The notes beneath the pieces are model-generated. The model ran no database searches and was not told the DNA's origin. It saw only the letters and a program-made list of their open reading frames with translations. This document shows positions 35,581 through 44,994 of a DNA stretch of 64,000 nucleotides, one piece after another. The DNA is from Bacillota bacterium. Its GTDB lineage: Bacteria; Bacillota; Clostridia; Oscillospirales; Ruminococcaceae. Position 1 is the stretch's first letter. Each line of letters begins with the position of its first letter. The position numbers were made by a program, and so were the translations under genes. The stretch lies in NCBI GenBank assembly GCA_023418925.1, contig JAEZYS010000018.1, positions 1 to 64,000 on the forward strand. Reading direction: 5' to 3'.

Positions 35581-37422
35581 ATGTCTAAAATTATTGGTAT
35601 TGACCTTGGTACTACTAACTCTTGCGTTGCTGTTATGGAAGGCGGCAACTCCGTTGTTATTCCTAACTCAGAAGGTGCAAGAACAACTCCTTCAGTTGTA
35701 GGTTTCACAAAGACAGGTGAACGTCTTGTTGGTCAGGTTGCAAAGCGTCAGGCTGTTACAAACTCTGAAAGAACCATTTCTTCTATCAAGAGACACATGG
35801 GTTCAGATTATAAGGTTTCCATTGATGACAAGAAGTATACTCCACAGGAAATTTCAGCAATGATTCTTCAGAAACTTAAGGCTGATGCCGAAGCTTACCT
35901 TGGCGAAAAGGTTACTGAAGCTGTTATCACAGTTCCTGCTTACTTCACAGACTCACAGAGACAGGCAACAAAGGATGCAGGTCAGATTGCAGGCCTTACA
36001 GTAAAGAGAATTATAAACGAACCTACTGCTGCTGCTCTTTCTTACGGTATAGATAAGGAAACAGACCAGAAGGTTATGGTTTACGATCTCGGCGGTGGTA
36101 CATTCGACGTATCAATCATCGAAATGGGCGACGGTGTTACAGAAGTTCTTGCGACAGCCGGTAACAACAAGCTCGGTGGCGATGACTTTGATGAAAGAAT
36201 CATGAACTGGATGGTTGATGAATTTAAGAAATCTCAGGGTATTGACCTTACATCTGATAAAATGGCTATGCAGAGACTTAAAGAAGCTGCTGAAAAGTCA
36301 AAGGTTGAACTTTCATCAACCCCAACATCTATGATTAACCTCCCTTACATCACAGCTGATGCAACAGGTCCGAAGCACCTTGAACTCACACTTACACAGG
36401 CTAAGTTCAACGAACTTACTTCAGACCTTGTTCAGGCTACAATGGGACCTGTAAAGCAGGCTCTTGCAGACAGCGGACTTTCAGCTTCAGATCTCCACAA
36501 GATTCTTATGGTTGGTGGTTCTTCAAGAATTCCTGCAGTTCAGGAAGCAGTTAAGAGCTTCATGGGCAAGGAACCATTCAAGGGAATTAACCCTGATGAA
36601 TGTGTTGCACTCGGTGCTGCTCTCCAGGGTGGTGTTCTTGGCGGAGACGTTACAGGACTTCTTCTCCTCGACGTTGCTCCTCTTTCACTCGGTATTGAAA
36701 CAGCAGGTGGTGTCTGCACAAAGATGATTGAAAGAAACACAACAATCCCTTCAAAGAAATCACAGGTGTTCTCAACATATGCTGACAATCAGACAGCCGT
36801 TGATATCAATGTTCTTCAGGGTGAACGTGAATTCGCTAAGGATAACAAGCAACTTGGTATGTTCCGTCTTGACGGTATTGCTCCGGCTCCAAGAGGAATC
36901 CCACAGATCGAAGTTACTTTTGATATAGATGCCAACGGTATCGTTAATGTATCCGCTAAGGATCTTGGTACTGGAAAGGAACAGCACATCTCAATCACAT
37001 CTTCAACAAACATGTCAAAGGATGATATCCAGAAGGCTGTTGATGAGGCTGCTAAGTATGCTGAAGAAGATAAGAAGAATAAAGAGGCTGTTGATGTCAA
37101 GAATCAGGCTGATAACATGGTATTCCAGTGTGAAAAGGCTATGACAGATTTCGGCGACAAGGTTTCAGAAGCTGAAAAAGCTCCTATAGTTGATAAAATT
37201 GCTGAACTTAAAAAAGCAATTGAAACTAACAACACTGATGAAATGAAGGCTAAGACTGAAGAACTCCAGAAGGTGTTCTATGAGCTTTCATCAAAGGTTT
37301 ACCAGGCAGCAGGCGCACAGGCTCAGGCTGAAGGACAGCCTCAGGACGGAGCTGACGACAACAACGGCAATAATGATGGCAAGGGCGATTTTGTTGACGC
37401 TGATTTCAAGGATGCTAACTAA
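35581..37422 (+). CDS. dnaK: Chaperone DnaK (Hsp70)
   Basis: The 613-residue ATP-dependent chaperone has all three Hsp70 signatures: IDLGTTNS (7-14), VYDLGGGTFDVSI (about 167-179) and the third block ILMVGGSSRIPAVQ (about 308-321). The EEVD-less, Gly/Gln/Asp-rich C-terminal tail is typical of bacteria. The lack of an insert in the ATPase domain fits Gram-positive DnaK. A GTGAAT/ATTCAC mini-hairpin sits between grpE and the ribosome-binding site. Confidence 0.98.
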   Translation: MSKIIGIDLGTTNSCVAVMEGGNSVVIPNSEGARTTPSVVGFTKTGERLVGQVAKRQAVTNSERTISSIKRHMGSDYKVSIDDKKYTPQEISAMILQKLKADAEAYLGEKVTEAVITVPAYFTDSQRQATKDAGQIAGLTVKRIINEPTAAALSYGIDKETDQKVMVYDLGGGTFDVSIIEMGDGVTEVLATAGNNKLGGDDFDERIMNWMVDEFKKSQGIDLTSDKMAMQRLKEAAEKSKVELSSTPTSMINLPYITADATGPKHLELTLTQAKFNELTSDLVQATMGPVKQALADSGLSASDLHKILMVGGSSRIPAVQEAVKSFMGKEPFKGINPDECVALGAALQGGVLGGDVTGLLLLDVAPLSLGIETAGGVCTKMIERNTTIPSKKSQVFSTYADNQTAVDINVLQGEREFAKDNKQLGMFRLDGIAPAPRGIPQIEVTFDIDANGIVNVSAKDLGTGKEQHISITSSTNMSKDDIQKAVDEAAKYAEEDKKNKEAVDVKNQADNMVFQCEKAMTDFGDKVSEAEKAPIVDKIAELKKAIETNNTDEMKAKTEELQKVFYELSSKVYQAAGAQAQAEGQPQDGADDNNGNNDGKGDFVDADFKDAN

Positions 37423-37453
37423 CACAAAATAGATATTAAAAAACTTAATGCAA

Positions 37454-37475
37454 GGGCAGAATTAAAATTCTGCCC
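37454..37475 (+). terminator. Perfect stem-loop between dnaK and dnaJ
   Basis: GGGCAGAATT/AATTCTGCCC is a 10-bp stem with a 2-base loop, followed by GCGCGTTGTTTATACATTTTT. It could act as an attenuating terminator or an mRNA-processing/stability element that lowers dnaJ expression relative to dnaK. Confidence 0.55.
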
Positions 37476-37577
37476 GCGCGTTGTTTATACATTTTTACTA
37501 GCGGGCATATACGCATGAATGAAAAGGATGATCAGCAGATTAATTTTATGTATATGACCCCTTAAAGGAGCTTTCAT

Positions 37578-38729
37578 ATGGCTGATAAACGAGATTATTA
37601 TGAGGTGCTGGGTGTACAGAAATCAGCAACTGACGATGAAATAAAAAAAGCATACAGAAAACTTGCCAAGCAATATCACCCTGACCTTAATCCAAATAAC
37701 AAGGAAGCTGAAAATAAATTCAAGGAAGTAAATGAGGCTTATGAAGTCCTCTCTGACTCTACAAAGAAGGAACGTTATGATCAGTTCGGCCATGCAGGCG
37801 TTGACCCGTCATATGGCGGAGGCGGGTACGGCGGCGGCTTTGGTGGTTTCGGCGATATGGGTGATATCAGCGACATTTTCTCAAGCTTTTTCGGGGGAAG
37901 CGGCTTTACATCTTCAAGAAGCTCTAACCCGAATGCTCCGAGAAGAGGTCAGGATATCCAGACAAGTATTACAATTGATTTTATGGATGCCTGCAACGGC
38001 AAGTCAGTTGATATAAGCGTAAACCGCATGGAACAGTGTTCTGAATGTAACGGCAGTGGTGCGGCAAAGGGAACATCTGCTGAAACCTGTCCTGAATGTC
38101 ATGGATCAGGTCAGGTCAAAGTAACACAGCGTACGCCTTTCGGTATGATTTCATCTGCAAAGCCTTGTACACGATGCGGAGGAAAAGGAAAGGTCATCAA
38201 CAATCCTTGTTCTAAGTGTCATGGCAACGGACGTGTTAATACCCCTAAAACTGTTACTGTCAGCATTCCTGCCGGCATTGACAACGGTCAGACATTGCAG
38301 GTAAGAGGTCAGGGACATAATGGTGTAAACGGGGGTCCGAGCGGTGACCTTCATATTACAGTTTCAATTCGTCCGGATCCTATTTTTGAACGTGATGGAT
38401 ATGATATCAACACTGAAATCCCGATTACTTTTGCGCAGGCAACTCTTGGTGACGAGATAACAGTTCCTTGCATTGACGGTAAGGTTAAATATACTGTTCC
38501 TGAAGGAACCCAGAGCGGGACTATTTTCAGACTTAAGGGCAAGGGCGTTAAGAAACTCAACAGAAATGACCGTGGAGATCAATATGTTCGCGTCAACGTT
38601 GAGATTCCTAAAAATCTTTCAAAGAAACAGAAAGATCTTCTTAAGGAATTTGATTCATCAATGGGTGAAGAAAATTACAACAAGAGAAAATCATTCTTTG
38701 ATAAGATTAGGAACGCATTCAATAGCTGA
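37578..38729 (+). CDS. dnaJ: Chaperone DnaJ (Hsp40)
   Basis: The 383-residue type I J-protein stimulates DnaK ATPase. The J domain (1-70) contains HPD in KQYHPDLNPNN. A Gly/Phe region (about 75-115) follows, then four zinc motifs: CSECNGSG, CPECHGSG, CTRCGGKG and CSKCHGNG. The substrate-binding C-terminal domains complete it. AAAGGAG precedes the ATG. It is the last gene of the heat-shock operon and is followed by a terminator. Confidence 0.97.
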   Translation: MADKRDYYEVLGVQKSATDDEIKKAYRKLAKQYHPDLNPNNKEAENKFKEVNEAYEVLSDSTKKERYDQFGHAGVDPSYGGGGYGGGFGGFGDMGDISDIFSSFFGGSGFTSSRSSNPNAPRRGQDIQTSITIDFMDACNGKSVDISVNRMEQCSECNGSGAAKGTSAETCPECHGSGQVKVTQRTPFGMISSAKPCTRCGGKGKVINNPCSKCHGNGRVNTPKTVTVSIPAGIDNGQTLQVRGQGHNGVNGGPSGDLHITVSIRPDPIFERDGYDINTEIPITFAQATLGDEITVPCIDGKVKYTVPEGTQSGTIFRLKGKGVKKLNRNDRGDQYVRVNVEIPKNLSKKQKDLLKEFDSSMGEENYNKRKSFFDKIRNAFNS

Positions 38730-38742
38730 AATAAATATAAAA

Positions 38743-38773
38743 AAAGAGCTGTTACATAGTGTAGCAGCTCTTT
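38743..38773. terminator. Bidirectional terminator between dnaJ and GNAT gene
   Basis: AAAGAGCTG/CAGCTCTTT with inner TAC/GTA pairs. T-rich on both exits, so it serves dnaJ (plus) and the minus-strand acetyltransferase. Confidence 0.8.
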
Positions 38774-38794
38774 CTTATTGAAAGTTCACTAACC

Positions 38795-39589
38795 TTATTC
38801 TATCTCCACAGCAAACATTTCCGTCCATGCAGGATAGTATCCACAGCTTCTTGCAACGTTATGCGATGCTATATTCCCAGGCCAAGTTCCGTAGTATGGT
38901 ATTGCTCCGTGCATGAAAACTTCCATCGTAAGCTTTGAAACCAATGCCGTAGCAAGACCTTTCTGCCTGTATTCAGGAATAACATCAACACCAATCTGCC
39001 AGAATCTTTCGCTGTCACTGCTTGCTCCTGCCATACCAAGAATAGTATTGTTATTAACAGCACAGACTGCAAGAACATCCCTGCGATTACCTTTGTCCTC
39101 ATACATTATTGCATTGCTGAAATTCCTGTGCTTGTACAGCTTTGAATGTATTTCTTCATACTCATAAACTTTTATATTAAATCCACTGCTGCTTGTATCC
39201 ACACGCTTATAAGGTGTAACAGGCAAGTAGTACTGCGAAATCGATCCGATAGCATGATTGTACTTTTCAAGCTCCTTGTTGATATAGGAAATTGCCTTTC
39301 CCTCAAACAATGATATCCCCTGCGTGTTTTTCATAAGCTCCTGAATAAAACCGAAAATCTGCCTGTCAGCAGCAGCAACTGCACCCATTCCCATTGTTGC
39401 AATCTTAAAAAATTCCTCACCCTGTCGCAGACATCTTCGTCCCTGTAGTATTGACGGAGCAAAGACCTTGTTTCTGGATTGAAAAAAATCTTCCCTGTCA
39501 CATCCGTAATCACAGCTAAGCTGCAAAGCTGCCGCATTTCTTATATCATTCCTGAACAAATCCTCACCCCTATATGCGTATAGCTTCAC
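38795..39589 (-). CDS. GNAT family N-acetyltransferase, two-domain
   Basis: The 264-residue protein has a C-terminal GNAT domain (from about residue 150). The acetyl-CoA loop is in IGVDVIPEYRQKGLATALVSKLT, and the end is HNVARSCGYYPAWTEMFAVE. The N-terminal half is a family-specific helical region beginning LYAYRGEDLF. The start is a GTG with no Shine-Dalgarno; it lies inside a 9-bp hairpin (39581-39606) formed right after the NUDIX stop. Substrate unknown. Confidence 0.78.
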   Translation of the reverse strand: MKLYAYRGEDLFRNDIRNAAALQLSCDYGCDREDFFQSRNKVFAPSILQGRRCLRQGEEFFKIATMGMGAVAAADRQIFGFIQELMKNTQGISLFEGKAISYINKELEKYNHAIGSISQYYLPVTPYKRVDTSSSGFNIKVYEYEEIHSKLYKHRNFSNAIMYEDKGNRRDVLAVCAVNNNTILGMAGASSDSERFWQIGVDVIPEYRQKGLATALVSKLTMEVFMHGAIPYYGTWPGNIASHNVARSCGYYPAWTEMFAVEIE

Positions 39590-39614
39590 CGTGATGAGTG
39601 AAGCTATTTTTTAA

Positions 39615-40115
39615 TTAAACTTTTTGAATACTGTATAGATAATCGTTAAGAATATTCCAGCCGATACTGTCGTATCTAAGCATCTGCTGTGCATATTTCA
39701 ACGGAAACCACTGTGCTGAATCTACCTCGCATGATAATTTCAGATCATCCTTTTTTACCTTGCATATAAATCCGAGCATAAGGTTTTCATTTTTCTTTGA
39801 ATAATAACTCCTGATAAAACTGTATGAAATAACGTCAAGACCTATTTCTTCCTTAACTTCACGTACTACTGTGGTTTCAGCAGTTTCCCCTCTCTTGACA
39901 TATCCGGCAACATTTATATAGCTATCAGAAACATATTTCTGCTTTATAAGGGCAATCTCGCTGTTATCCTCTGAAATGCAAAGGCATAGTACACAAGTAT
40001 ATGAAAAAGGAAAGAACGGACGGGAACAATCAGTGCAGTAAGGAATTTCACCCTCATCACCGCACACTTTAGGGATAAGCTTTTTCCCGCATTTGGGGCA
40101 ATATTCAAAGGTCAT
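39615..40115 (-). CDS. NUDIX hydrolase with N-terminal zinc ribbon
   Basis: The 166-residue protein starts with a Cys4 zinc ribbon (YCPKCGKKL...YCTDCSRPF, residues 5-31). The NUDIX box follows: G-x5-E-x7-REVKEEIGL at about residues 72-94. The combination resembles NudC-type NADH pyrophosphatases, although it is shorter and lacks their N-terminal half. Substrate is probably a nucleotide diphosphate derivative. It lies 21 bases after typA and may be co-transcribed. Confidence 0.85.
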   Translation of the reverse strand: MTFEYCPKCGKKLIPKVCGDEGEIPYCTDCSRPFFPFSYTCVLCLCISEDNSEIALIKQKYVSDSYINVAGYVKRGETAETTVVREVKEEIGLDVISYSFIRSYYSKKNENLMLGFICKVKKDDLKLSCEVDSAQWFPLKYAQQMLRYDSIGWNILNDYLYSIQKV

Positions 40116-40136
40116 TAAGATATACCTCTCTATATT

Positions 40137-41960
40137 TTACTGCTTGTCTTTTGATCTCTGCTTTGCTCTGAGGTTATTGTCAAGTATTCTCTTTCTGATT
40201 CTGATTGACTTAGGAGTTACTTCGAGAAGTTCATCATCAGCAATAAATTCAAGGCTGTCCTCAAGCGAAAGATTTCTTGGAGGAACAAGACGAAGTGCAT
40301 CATCAGAACCACTTGCACGTGTATTTGTAAGATGCTTTTTCTTGCATACATTAACTACAAGGTCTTCAACCTTTGGAGATGCGCCGACAATCATTCCCTC
40401 GTATACAGGTGTACCTGCACCGATAAAGAGTGCACCTCTTTCCTGTGCGTTGAAAAGTCCGTATGTTACAGCATCTCCTGTTTCAAATGAAATAAGAGAA
40501 CCGGTATTTCTTCTAGGAATGTCTCCCTTGTATGGCTGGTAACTATGGAATACAGAACTGATAACTCCTTCACCCTTTGTATCAGTAAGGAATTCACTCT
40601 TATATCCGAAAAGTCCCCTTGAAGGAACAAGGAATTCTATTCTCATACGGTCTCCGGAAGGATGCATCGAAACAAGTTCGCCCTTTCTTACGCCGATTTT
40701 CTCCATAACAGCACCTTGTGAAACCTGTGGAACGTCGATTACAACTGTTTCAACCGGTTCACACTTAACCCCGTCAATTTCTTTCATAAGAACGTGAGGT
40801 GTTGAAACTGAAAGCTCATAACCCTCACGACGCATATTTTCAATAAGGATAGAAAGGTGCATTTCTCCTCTGCCAGCAACTCTGAAGCTATCAGTGTTTT
40901 CTGTTTCGGAAACACGGAGGGAAACGTCTCTGAGTATTTCTTTAAAAAGTCTTTCACGGATCTGACGGGAAGTAACAAACTTACCTTCTCTGCCTGCGAA
41001 CGGGCTGTCATTTACAGCAAAAGTCATTTCGACTGTTGGTTCAGAAATCTTTACAAAAGGAATTGGTTCGTAGTTGCTTGTATCACAGAGAGTATCACCG
41101 ATTGTGATTTTTTCAATACCCGATACCCATACTATATCTCCGAATCTTGCCTGTTCAACAGGAGTTCTATTAAGTCCCTCAATCTGATAGAGAGATACAA
41201 TCTTACTGTTGTAAGGCTTCTTTGTTTCATGGAAATCACCGACTGTAACAGTTTCGTTTATCTTTGCAACGCCTCTTTCGATACGTCCGATACCGATTCT
41301 ACCTACATAGTCGTTATAGTCAATTGAAGAAATAAGCATCTGCATAGGACCTTCATCGTCGCCCTCTGGTGCAGGAATATGATTAAGTATTGTTTCAAAA
41401 AGCGGAACAAGGTCCTTACCTTCTTCATACTGGCTGAGTGAAGCAGTACCTGCACGTCCTGAGCAGAAAAGAACAGGGCTTTCAATCTGTTCATCATTTG
41501 CGTCAAGATCAATAAGAAGCTCAAGAATTTCGTCTCCGATCTGGTCCAGTCTAGCATCAGGACGGTCGATCTTGTTTACAACAACAATAATCTTGAGTCC
41601 CATTTCAAGAGCCTTTGAAAGAACGAATCTTGTCTGAGGCATGCATCCTTCAGCGGCATCGACGAGAAGAACAACACCGTCGACCATTTTAAGCACACGC
41701 TCAACTTCTCCGCCGAAATCAGCATGGCCAGGAGTGTCGATAATATTAATTTTAACATCATTATATACTACAGAAGTATTCTTGGCAAGGATTGTTATTC
41801 CTCTTTCTCTTTCGATATCATTTGAGTCCATTACTCTGTCAGCAACAGCCTGATTCTCTCTGAATGCACCACCCTGTTTAAGCATTTCATCAACAAGTGT
41901 GGTTTTACCATGGTCAACGTGAGCTATAATTGCGACATTTCTTAAGTCTTCCCTTTTCAT
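40137..41960 (-). CDS. typA: Ribosome-associated GTPase TypA/BipA
   Basis: The 607-residue translational GTPase acts in 50S assembly and stress translation. G1 is AHVDHGKTTL (13-22); the switch region is RERGITI, G3 DTPGHADFGGEV and G4 NKIDRPDAR. EF-G-like domains and the TypA-specific C-terminal domain follow (FGYKSEFLTDTKGEGV). A possible promoter TTGCAC/TATATA lies about 40 bases upstream; AAAGGA precedes the ATG. Confidence 0.96.
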   Translation of the reverse strand: MKREDLRNVAIIAHVDHGKTTLVDEMLKQGGAFRENQAVADRVMDSNDIERERGITILAKNTSVVYNDVKINIIDTPGHADFGGEVERVLKMVDGVVLLVDAAEGCMPQTRFVLSKALEMGLKIIVVVNKIDRPDARLDQIGDEILELLIDLDANDEQIESPVLFCSGRAGTASLSQYEEGKDLVPLFETILNHIPAPEGDDEGPMQMLISSIDYNDYVGRIGIGRIERGVAKINETVTVGDFHETKKPYNSKIVSLYQIEGLNRTPVEQARFGDIVWVSGIEKITIGDTLCDTSNYEPIPFVKISEPTVEMTFAVNDSPFAGREGKFVTSRQIRERLFKEILRDVSLRVSETENTDSFRVAGRGEMHLSILIENMRREGYELSVSTPHVLMKEIDGVKCEPVETVVIDVPQVSQGAVMEKIGVRKGELVSMHPSGDRMRIEFLVPSRGLFGYKSEFLTDTKGEGVISSVFHSYQPYKGDIPRRNTGSLISFETGDAVTYGLFNAQERGALFIGAGTPVYEGMIVGASPKVEDLVVNVCKKKHLTNTRASGSDDALRLVPPRNLSLEDSLEFIADDELLEVTPKSIRIRKRILDNNLRAKQRSKDKQ

Positions 41961-42069
41961 TTAACAATCTTCCTTTCAATTGAAGCGCGTCATGTAAGAT
42001 ATATATTATTTTAAACATCAGCGTGCAAAATATATTAATGATAAACAAAACAATTATAACATAAAAAAA

Positions 42070-42091
42070 CCTTGCAAGCTTTCTTGCAAGG
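42070..42091 (-). terminator. tRNA unit terminator
   Basis: CCTTGCAAG/CTTGCAAGG perfect 9-bp stem with a 4-base loop and a T7 run on the minus strand, 10 bases after tRNA-Tyr. Confidence 0.9.
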
Positions 42092-42100
42092 TAATCATGA

Positions 42101-42186
42101 TGGTGGAGGAGGATGGATTCGGACCATCGAAGCTGAAAAGCAACAGATTTACAGTCTGCCCCCTTTGGCCGCTCGGGAACTCCTCC
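42101..42186 (-). tRNA. tRNA-Tyr (GTA)
   Basis: The 86-base class II tRNA has an encoded CCA end. Acceptor GGAGGAG pairs with CTCCTCC. The anticodon loop in CTGTAAATCTG gives GTA, the variable arm is long, and the T loop is GGTCCGAATCC. It is the last of three tRNAs on the minus strand. Confidence 0.95.
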
Positions 42187-42219
42187 TAATAATAACCATT
42201 TTACAACAAGAGTAAAAAA

Positions 42220-42295
42220 TGGAGCTGGTGGACGGACTTGAACCCCCGACCTGCTGATTACAAATCAGCTGCTCTACCAACTGAGCTACACCAGC
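42220..42295 (-). tRNA. tRNA-Thr (TGT)
   Basis: The 76-base tRNA has encoded CCA. Acceptor GCTGGTG/CACCAGC, D arm GCTC-AGTTGGTA-GAGC, anticodon stem-loop CTGATTTGTAATCAG (anticodon TGT), and T loop GGTTCAAGTCC. Confidence 0.96.
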
Positions 42296-42407
42296 TTAAC
42301 ATGTTCTCTTGTTTAACAACTTAATTATTATATCATGTCGAATTATGTTTGTCAAGCACTAATTTTAATTTCACATTTTGTTTACAATTTATATTGCTTT
42401 AACAAAA

Positions 42408-42484
42408 TGGTCGGGGCGACAGGACTCGAACCTGCGGCATCTTGGTCCCAAACCAAGCACTCTACCAAACTGAGTTACGCCCCG
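42408..42484 (-). tRNA. tRNA-Pro (TGG)
   Basis: The 77-base tRNA has encoded CCA. Acceptor CGGGGCG/CGCCCCG, anticodon stem-loop CTTGGTTTGGGACCAAG (anticodon TGG), and T loop GGTTCGAGTCC. It is the first gene of the tRNA unit. Confidence 0.96.
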
Positions 42485-42626
42485 TTGTTGACGATGTATA
42501 TTTGCAATTCCCTGTAGTAAACATACATTTAAAAGTACACTATAAAACACTTTTAATGATTTGCGTCATCAAACCAGCCGACTGCTATTCCGACGAATTT
42601 CTTCATCATTGCCAGACAGCTTTTAT

Positions 42627-42655
42627 ATTATACAACACCACAAACTATTTGTCAA
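42627..42655 (-). promoter_or_regulatory. Promoter of tRNA Pro-Thr-Tyr unit
   Basis: TTGACA and TATAAT on the minus strand with a 17-base spacer. About 135 bases of leader precede tRNA-Pro. The leader contains an 18-codon open frame (MMKKFVGIAVGWFDDANH) without a Shine-Dalgarno, probably not translated. Confidence 0.85.
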
Positions 42656-42730
42656 TACCTTTTCAAAAAATATTTTATAATTATTAAACTAATACAATTA
42701 TCCCGAAAAAAATACTATATAATAGTAATA

Positions 42731-43375
42731 CTAAAAACTTACAAGAAAGCCCTTTATTCTGTCTGCAATAATCCTGTGTCCCCTATCATTCGGGTGCAGA
42801 CCATCCTCCATGAACATGTCCCTGCAAAGTGCATTATTGCCGCAAAGTCCACTTATACTATATAAATCAAGGACAGGCATCCCGTAGTATACCGCTACTT
42901 CCTTGATTGCATTAACATAATCAATAAGCGAATGTGTCTTTCCAGGCACTTCTTCTGATGGTTTCTCATCATTCATACGATGAGTCGGGGTCATAAATAT
43001 CACAGGTTTTCCAATATATTTTTCAAGAAGTCCTTCCGCCAGAGCATGAAGTGCTCCATAAAATGTATCAATGGTTCTGTCAGACATTTCTCCAAATGGC
43101 GCATCACCATGTGCATAATCGTTGGTTCCGCCCATTACCATTACTATATCAGCGTCTGCCATATCTTTATATCGTACTGAAAAAGCAGGACCTGGGTATG
43201 GATCAAACCCAAGCTGGTGGGCAATTTTTGTTCCGGAAATGCCATAGTTTCTTGCTTCTTTCAGTTCACACTCCTTTTTTATAAGTTCAGTAAAAGTATT
43301 TTCCTTGCATGAAACAAATTCTCCGTATGTGATACTGTCACCCAGAAAGTTTATTGTCTTGTCCTTCAGTTCCAT
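42731..43375 (-). CDS. SGNH/GDSL-family hydrolase
   Basis: The 214-residue esterase/acylhydrolase has block I GDSITYGE (catalytic Ser), block III GGTNDYAHG (Asn) and block V DGLHPNDRGH (Asp and His). There is no signal peptide, so it acts in the cytosol. I start at the second ATG because GGAG lies 6 bases before it, while the first ATG has none. Substrate unknown, possibly a deacetylase of carbohydrates or a lipase-type enzyme. Confidence 0.87.
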   Translation of the reverse strand: MELKDKTINFLGDSITYGEFVSCKENTFTELIKKECELKEARNYGISGTKIAHQLGFDPYPGPAFSVRYKDMADADIVMVMGGTNDYAHGDAPFGEMSDRTIDTFYGALHALAEGLLEKYIGKPVIFMTPTHRMNDEKPSEEVPGKTHSLIDYVNAIKEVAVYYGMPVLDLYSISGLCGNNALCRDMFMEDGLHPNDRGHRIIADRIKGFLVSF

Positions 43376-43720
43376 TTTAATCTCCATTCACTTTTAATAT
43401 TTATTCTGGATTTTTTAAAATTTCTGTTCTTGTATTTGAGAATGGAATAAATATCTGCGCAAAAAGTATTTTTCAAGCTATCACTCCATAAAATATTTGT
43501 CTAACTACTATTATATATCACAGAATTAATTATATCAACTGAATTTTTATTTTCTTATTTGCAGCATGACTATTTTTATTATCACATAATACATTACTAC
43601 ATTCTTATATAAAATATAATCATAACATAATCTTAACACAAGTTTATTAAACTTGTACAATTATGCATATAAAACATGTATATAGATTATTTATTTTACA
43701 AGCAAAATTTGCAAAAATAG

Positions 43721-43749
43721 TTGCAATTGGTCAAAATTGTTGTTATAAT
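43721..43749 (+). promoter_or_regulatory. atp operon promoter
   Basis: TTGCAA and TATAAT with a 17-base spacer, 40 bases before atpI. The 413-base interval 43376-43788 is otherwise very AT-rich and I see no gene or RNA in it. Confidence 0.8.
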
Positions 43750-43788
43750 TAGAAATATAATTTTTGCTGGGAGTGTAAAACGTTACCT

Positions 43789-44181
43789 ATGAAAACTAAA
43801 TTTTTCAGCAGGATGATAACAGATGAATTGTCAATGCTGATTCCATGGTCACTTATCCTCGACAGCATTATTTTTCTAGCCACCCTGCCTGTATATAAGT
43901 TGGGAATTCAGATTCCGCTTGGTCTCGCTCTCGGTACATTAACTATGATAGTAAATATAATAGTTCTTGGCCTGGCTTGTGAGAGGGCAGTTGAACGTCC
44001 TGTTGCTTCAGCAAAACGGTTTATGTTCGGGGCATACATATTAAGAATGTCTATCATAGGCTGTTCGTTTTTACTTGCATTTCATTTGGAATGCATAAAT
44101 CCGCTGGCAGCAATCATCCCGGTATTCTTTCCTAAAATAATTTATACAGCTTCTGGCTTTATAAAATCGAAAGGAGGATAA
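43789..44181 (+). CDS. atpI: ATP synthase subunit I-like membrane protein
   Basis: The 130-residue protein has four hydrophobic helices (about 17-36, 42-62, 79-98 and 103-122). It is poorly conserved but takes the position of AtpI at the head of the operon. AtpI helps assemble the c ring. GGGAG lies 15 bases before the ATG, with a small GTAA/TTAC hairpin between. Identification rests mainly on context and topology. Confidence 0.7.
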   Translation: MKTKFFSRMITDELSMLIPWSLILDSIIFLATLPVYKLGIQIPLGLALGTLTMIVNIIVLGLACERAVERPVASAKRFMFGAYILRMSIIGCSFLLAFHLECINPLAAIIPVFFPKIIYTASGFIKSKGG

Positions 44182-44185
44182 ACGT

Positions 44186-44935
44186 ATGGATATAGAAGTA
44201 TCCGGCCCTAAGGTGTCGTTTGTTATACCTATTGGTGATGGCATAGAAATATCAGAAACGCTTGTAACCGGCTGGATTATTATTATTGCCTTGTTTCTGT
44301 TGTTGCGATGGATGACTAAGGATATGAAAAAAGTGCCGGAAAAGCGCAGGCAGGTTATTGCTGAGATGGCTGTTCAATTTTTCAACAAGACTGTCAGGGA
44401 AATGATGGGCCAGAAAATGATGCATTTTGCTCCTTATGTTGCTACTATATTTATTTTTGCGGTAACCGGAGCTTTGATAAGCATGTTTGGATTCAGAAGT
44501 ATGACCGTAGATATCAACACAACGGGAACATGGGCGATGATGACATTCGCTTGTATAACTTATTATAAGTTTAAAACAAGTGGTTTCTTCGGATATTTTA
44601 TCGGATACACACAGCCGGTTCCGGTTATGACACCATTAAATATTATCAGTGAAGCTGCAACACCGGTATCTATGGCACTACGTATGTTCGGTAACATGGG
44701 AGGTGGCATGATAATAACATCCCTTATCTATGGAAGTCTTGCTGTTGCCAGCAGTGCGCTTTATAATCTTATAGGTGTTGGTTCAATGGGCTGGACAAGC
44801 TATTTCAGTATATTTCAGGTAGGCGTTCCTGCTGTATTATCAATTTACTTTGACCTGTTTTCAGGAATAATTCAGTCATATGTTTTCATTATGCTTACTA
44901 TGGCATATATAAGTTCAGCTGCTTCATCAGATTAA
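44186..44935 (+). CDS. atpB: ATP synthase F0 subunit a
   Basis: The 249-residue membrane subunit forms the ion half-channels. The essential Arg is Arg166 in ATPVSMALRMFGNMGGG, and the last helices (from about 205) are hydrophobic, as expected. The length is normal. It lies 4 bases after atpI with AAAGGAGG before the ATG. Together with the c subunit it determines whether Na+ or H+ is used. Confidence 0.95.
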   Translation: MDIEVSGPKVSFVIPIGDGIEISETLVTGWIIIIALFLLLRWMTKDMKKVPEKRRQVIAEMAVQFFNKTVREMMGQKMMHFAPYVATIFIFAVTGALISMFGFRSMTVDINTTGTWAMMTFACITYYKFKTSGFFGYFIGYTQPVPVMTPLNIISEAATPVSMALRMFGNMGGGMIITSLIYGSLAVASSALYNLIGVGSMGWTSYFSIFQVGVPAVLSIYFDLFSGIIQSYVFIMLTMAYISSAASSD

Positions 44936-44994
44936 GAAGTATACAGCTACAAAGTATTATAAGTTAAAATTATTATATTTGGAGGTTTTTTACT

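Noticed and set aside
42554..42612. 18-codon frame in the tRNA leader (MMKKFVGIAVGWFDDANH)
   Set aside because: No ribosome-binding site, and it lies in a tRNA precursor leader; probably chance.
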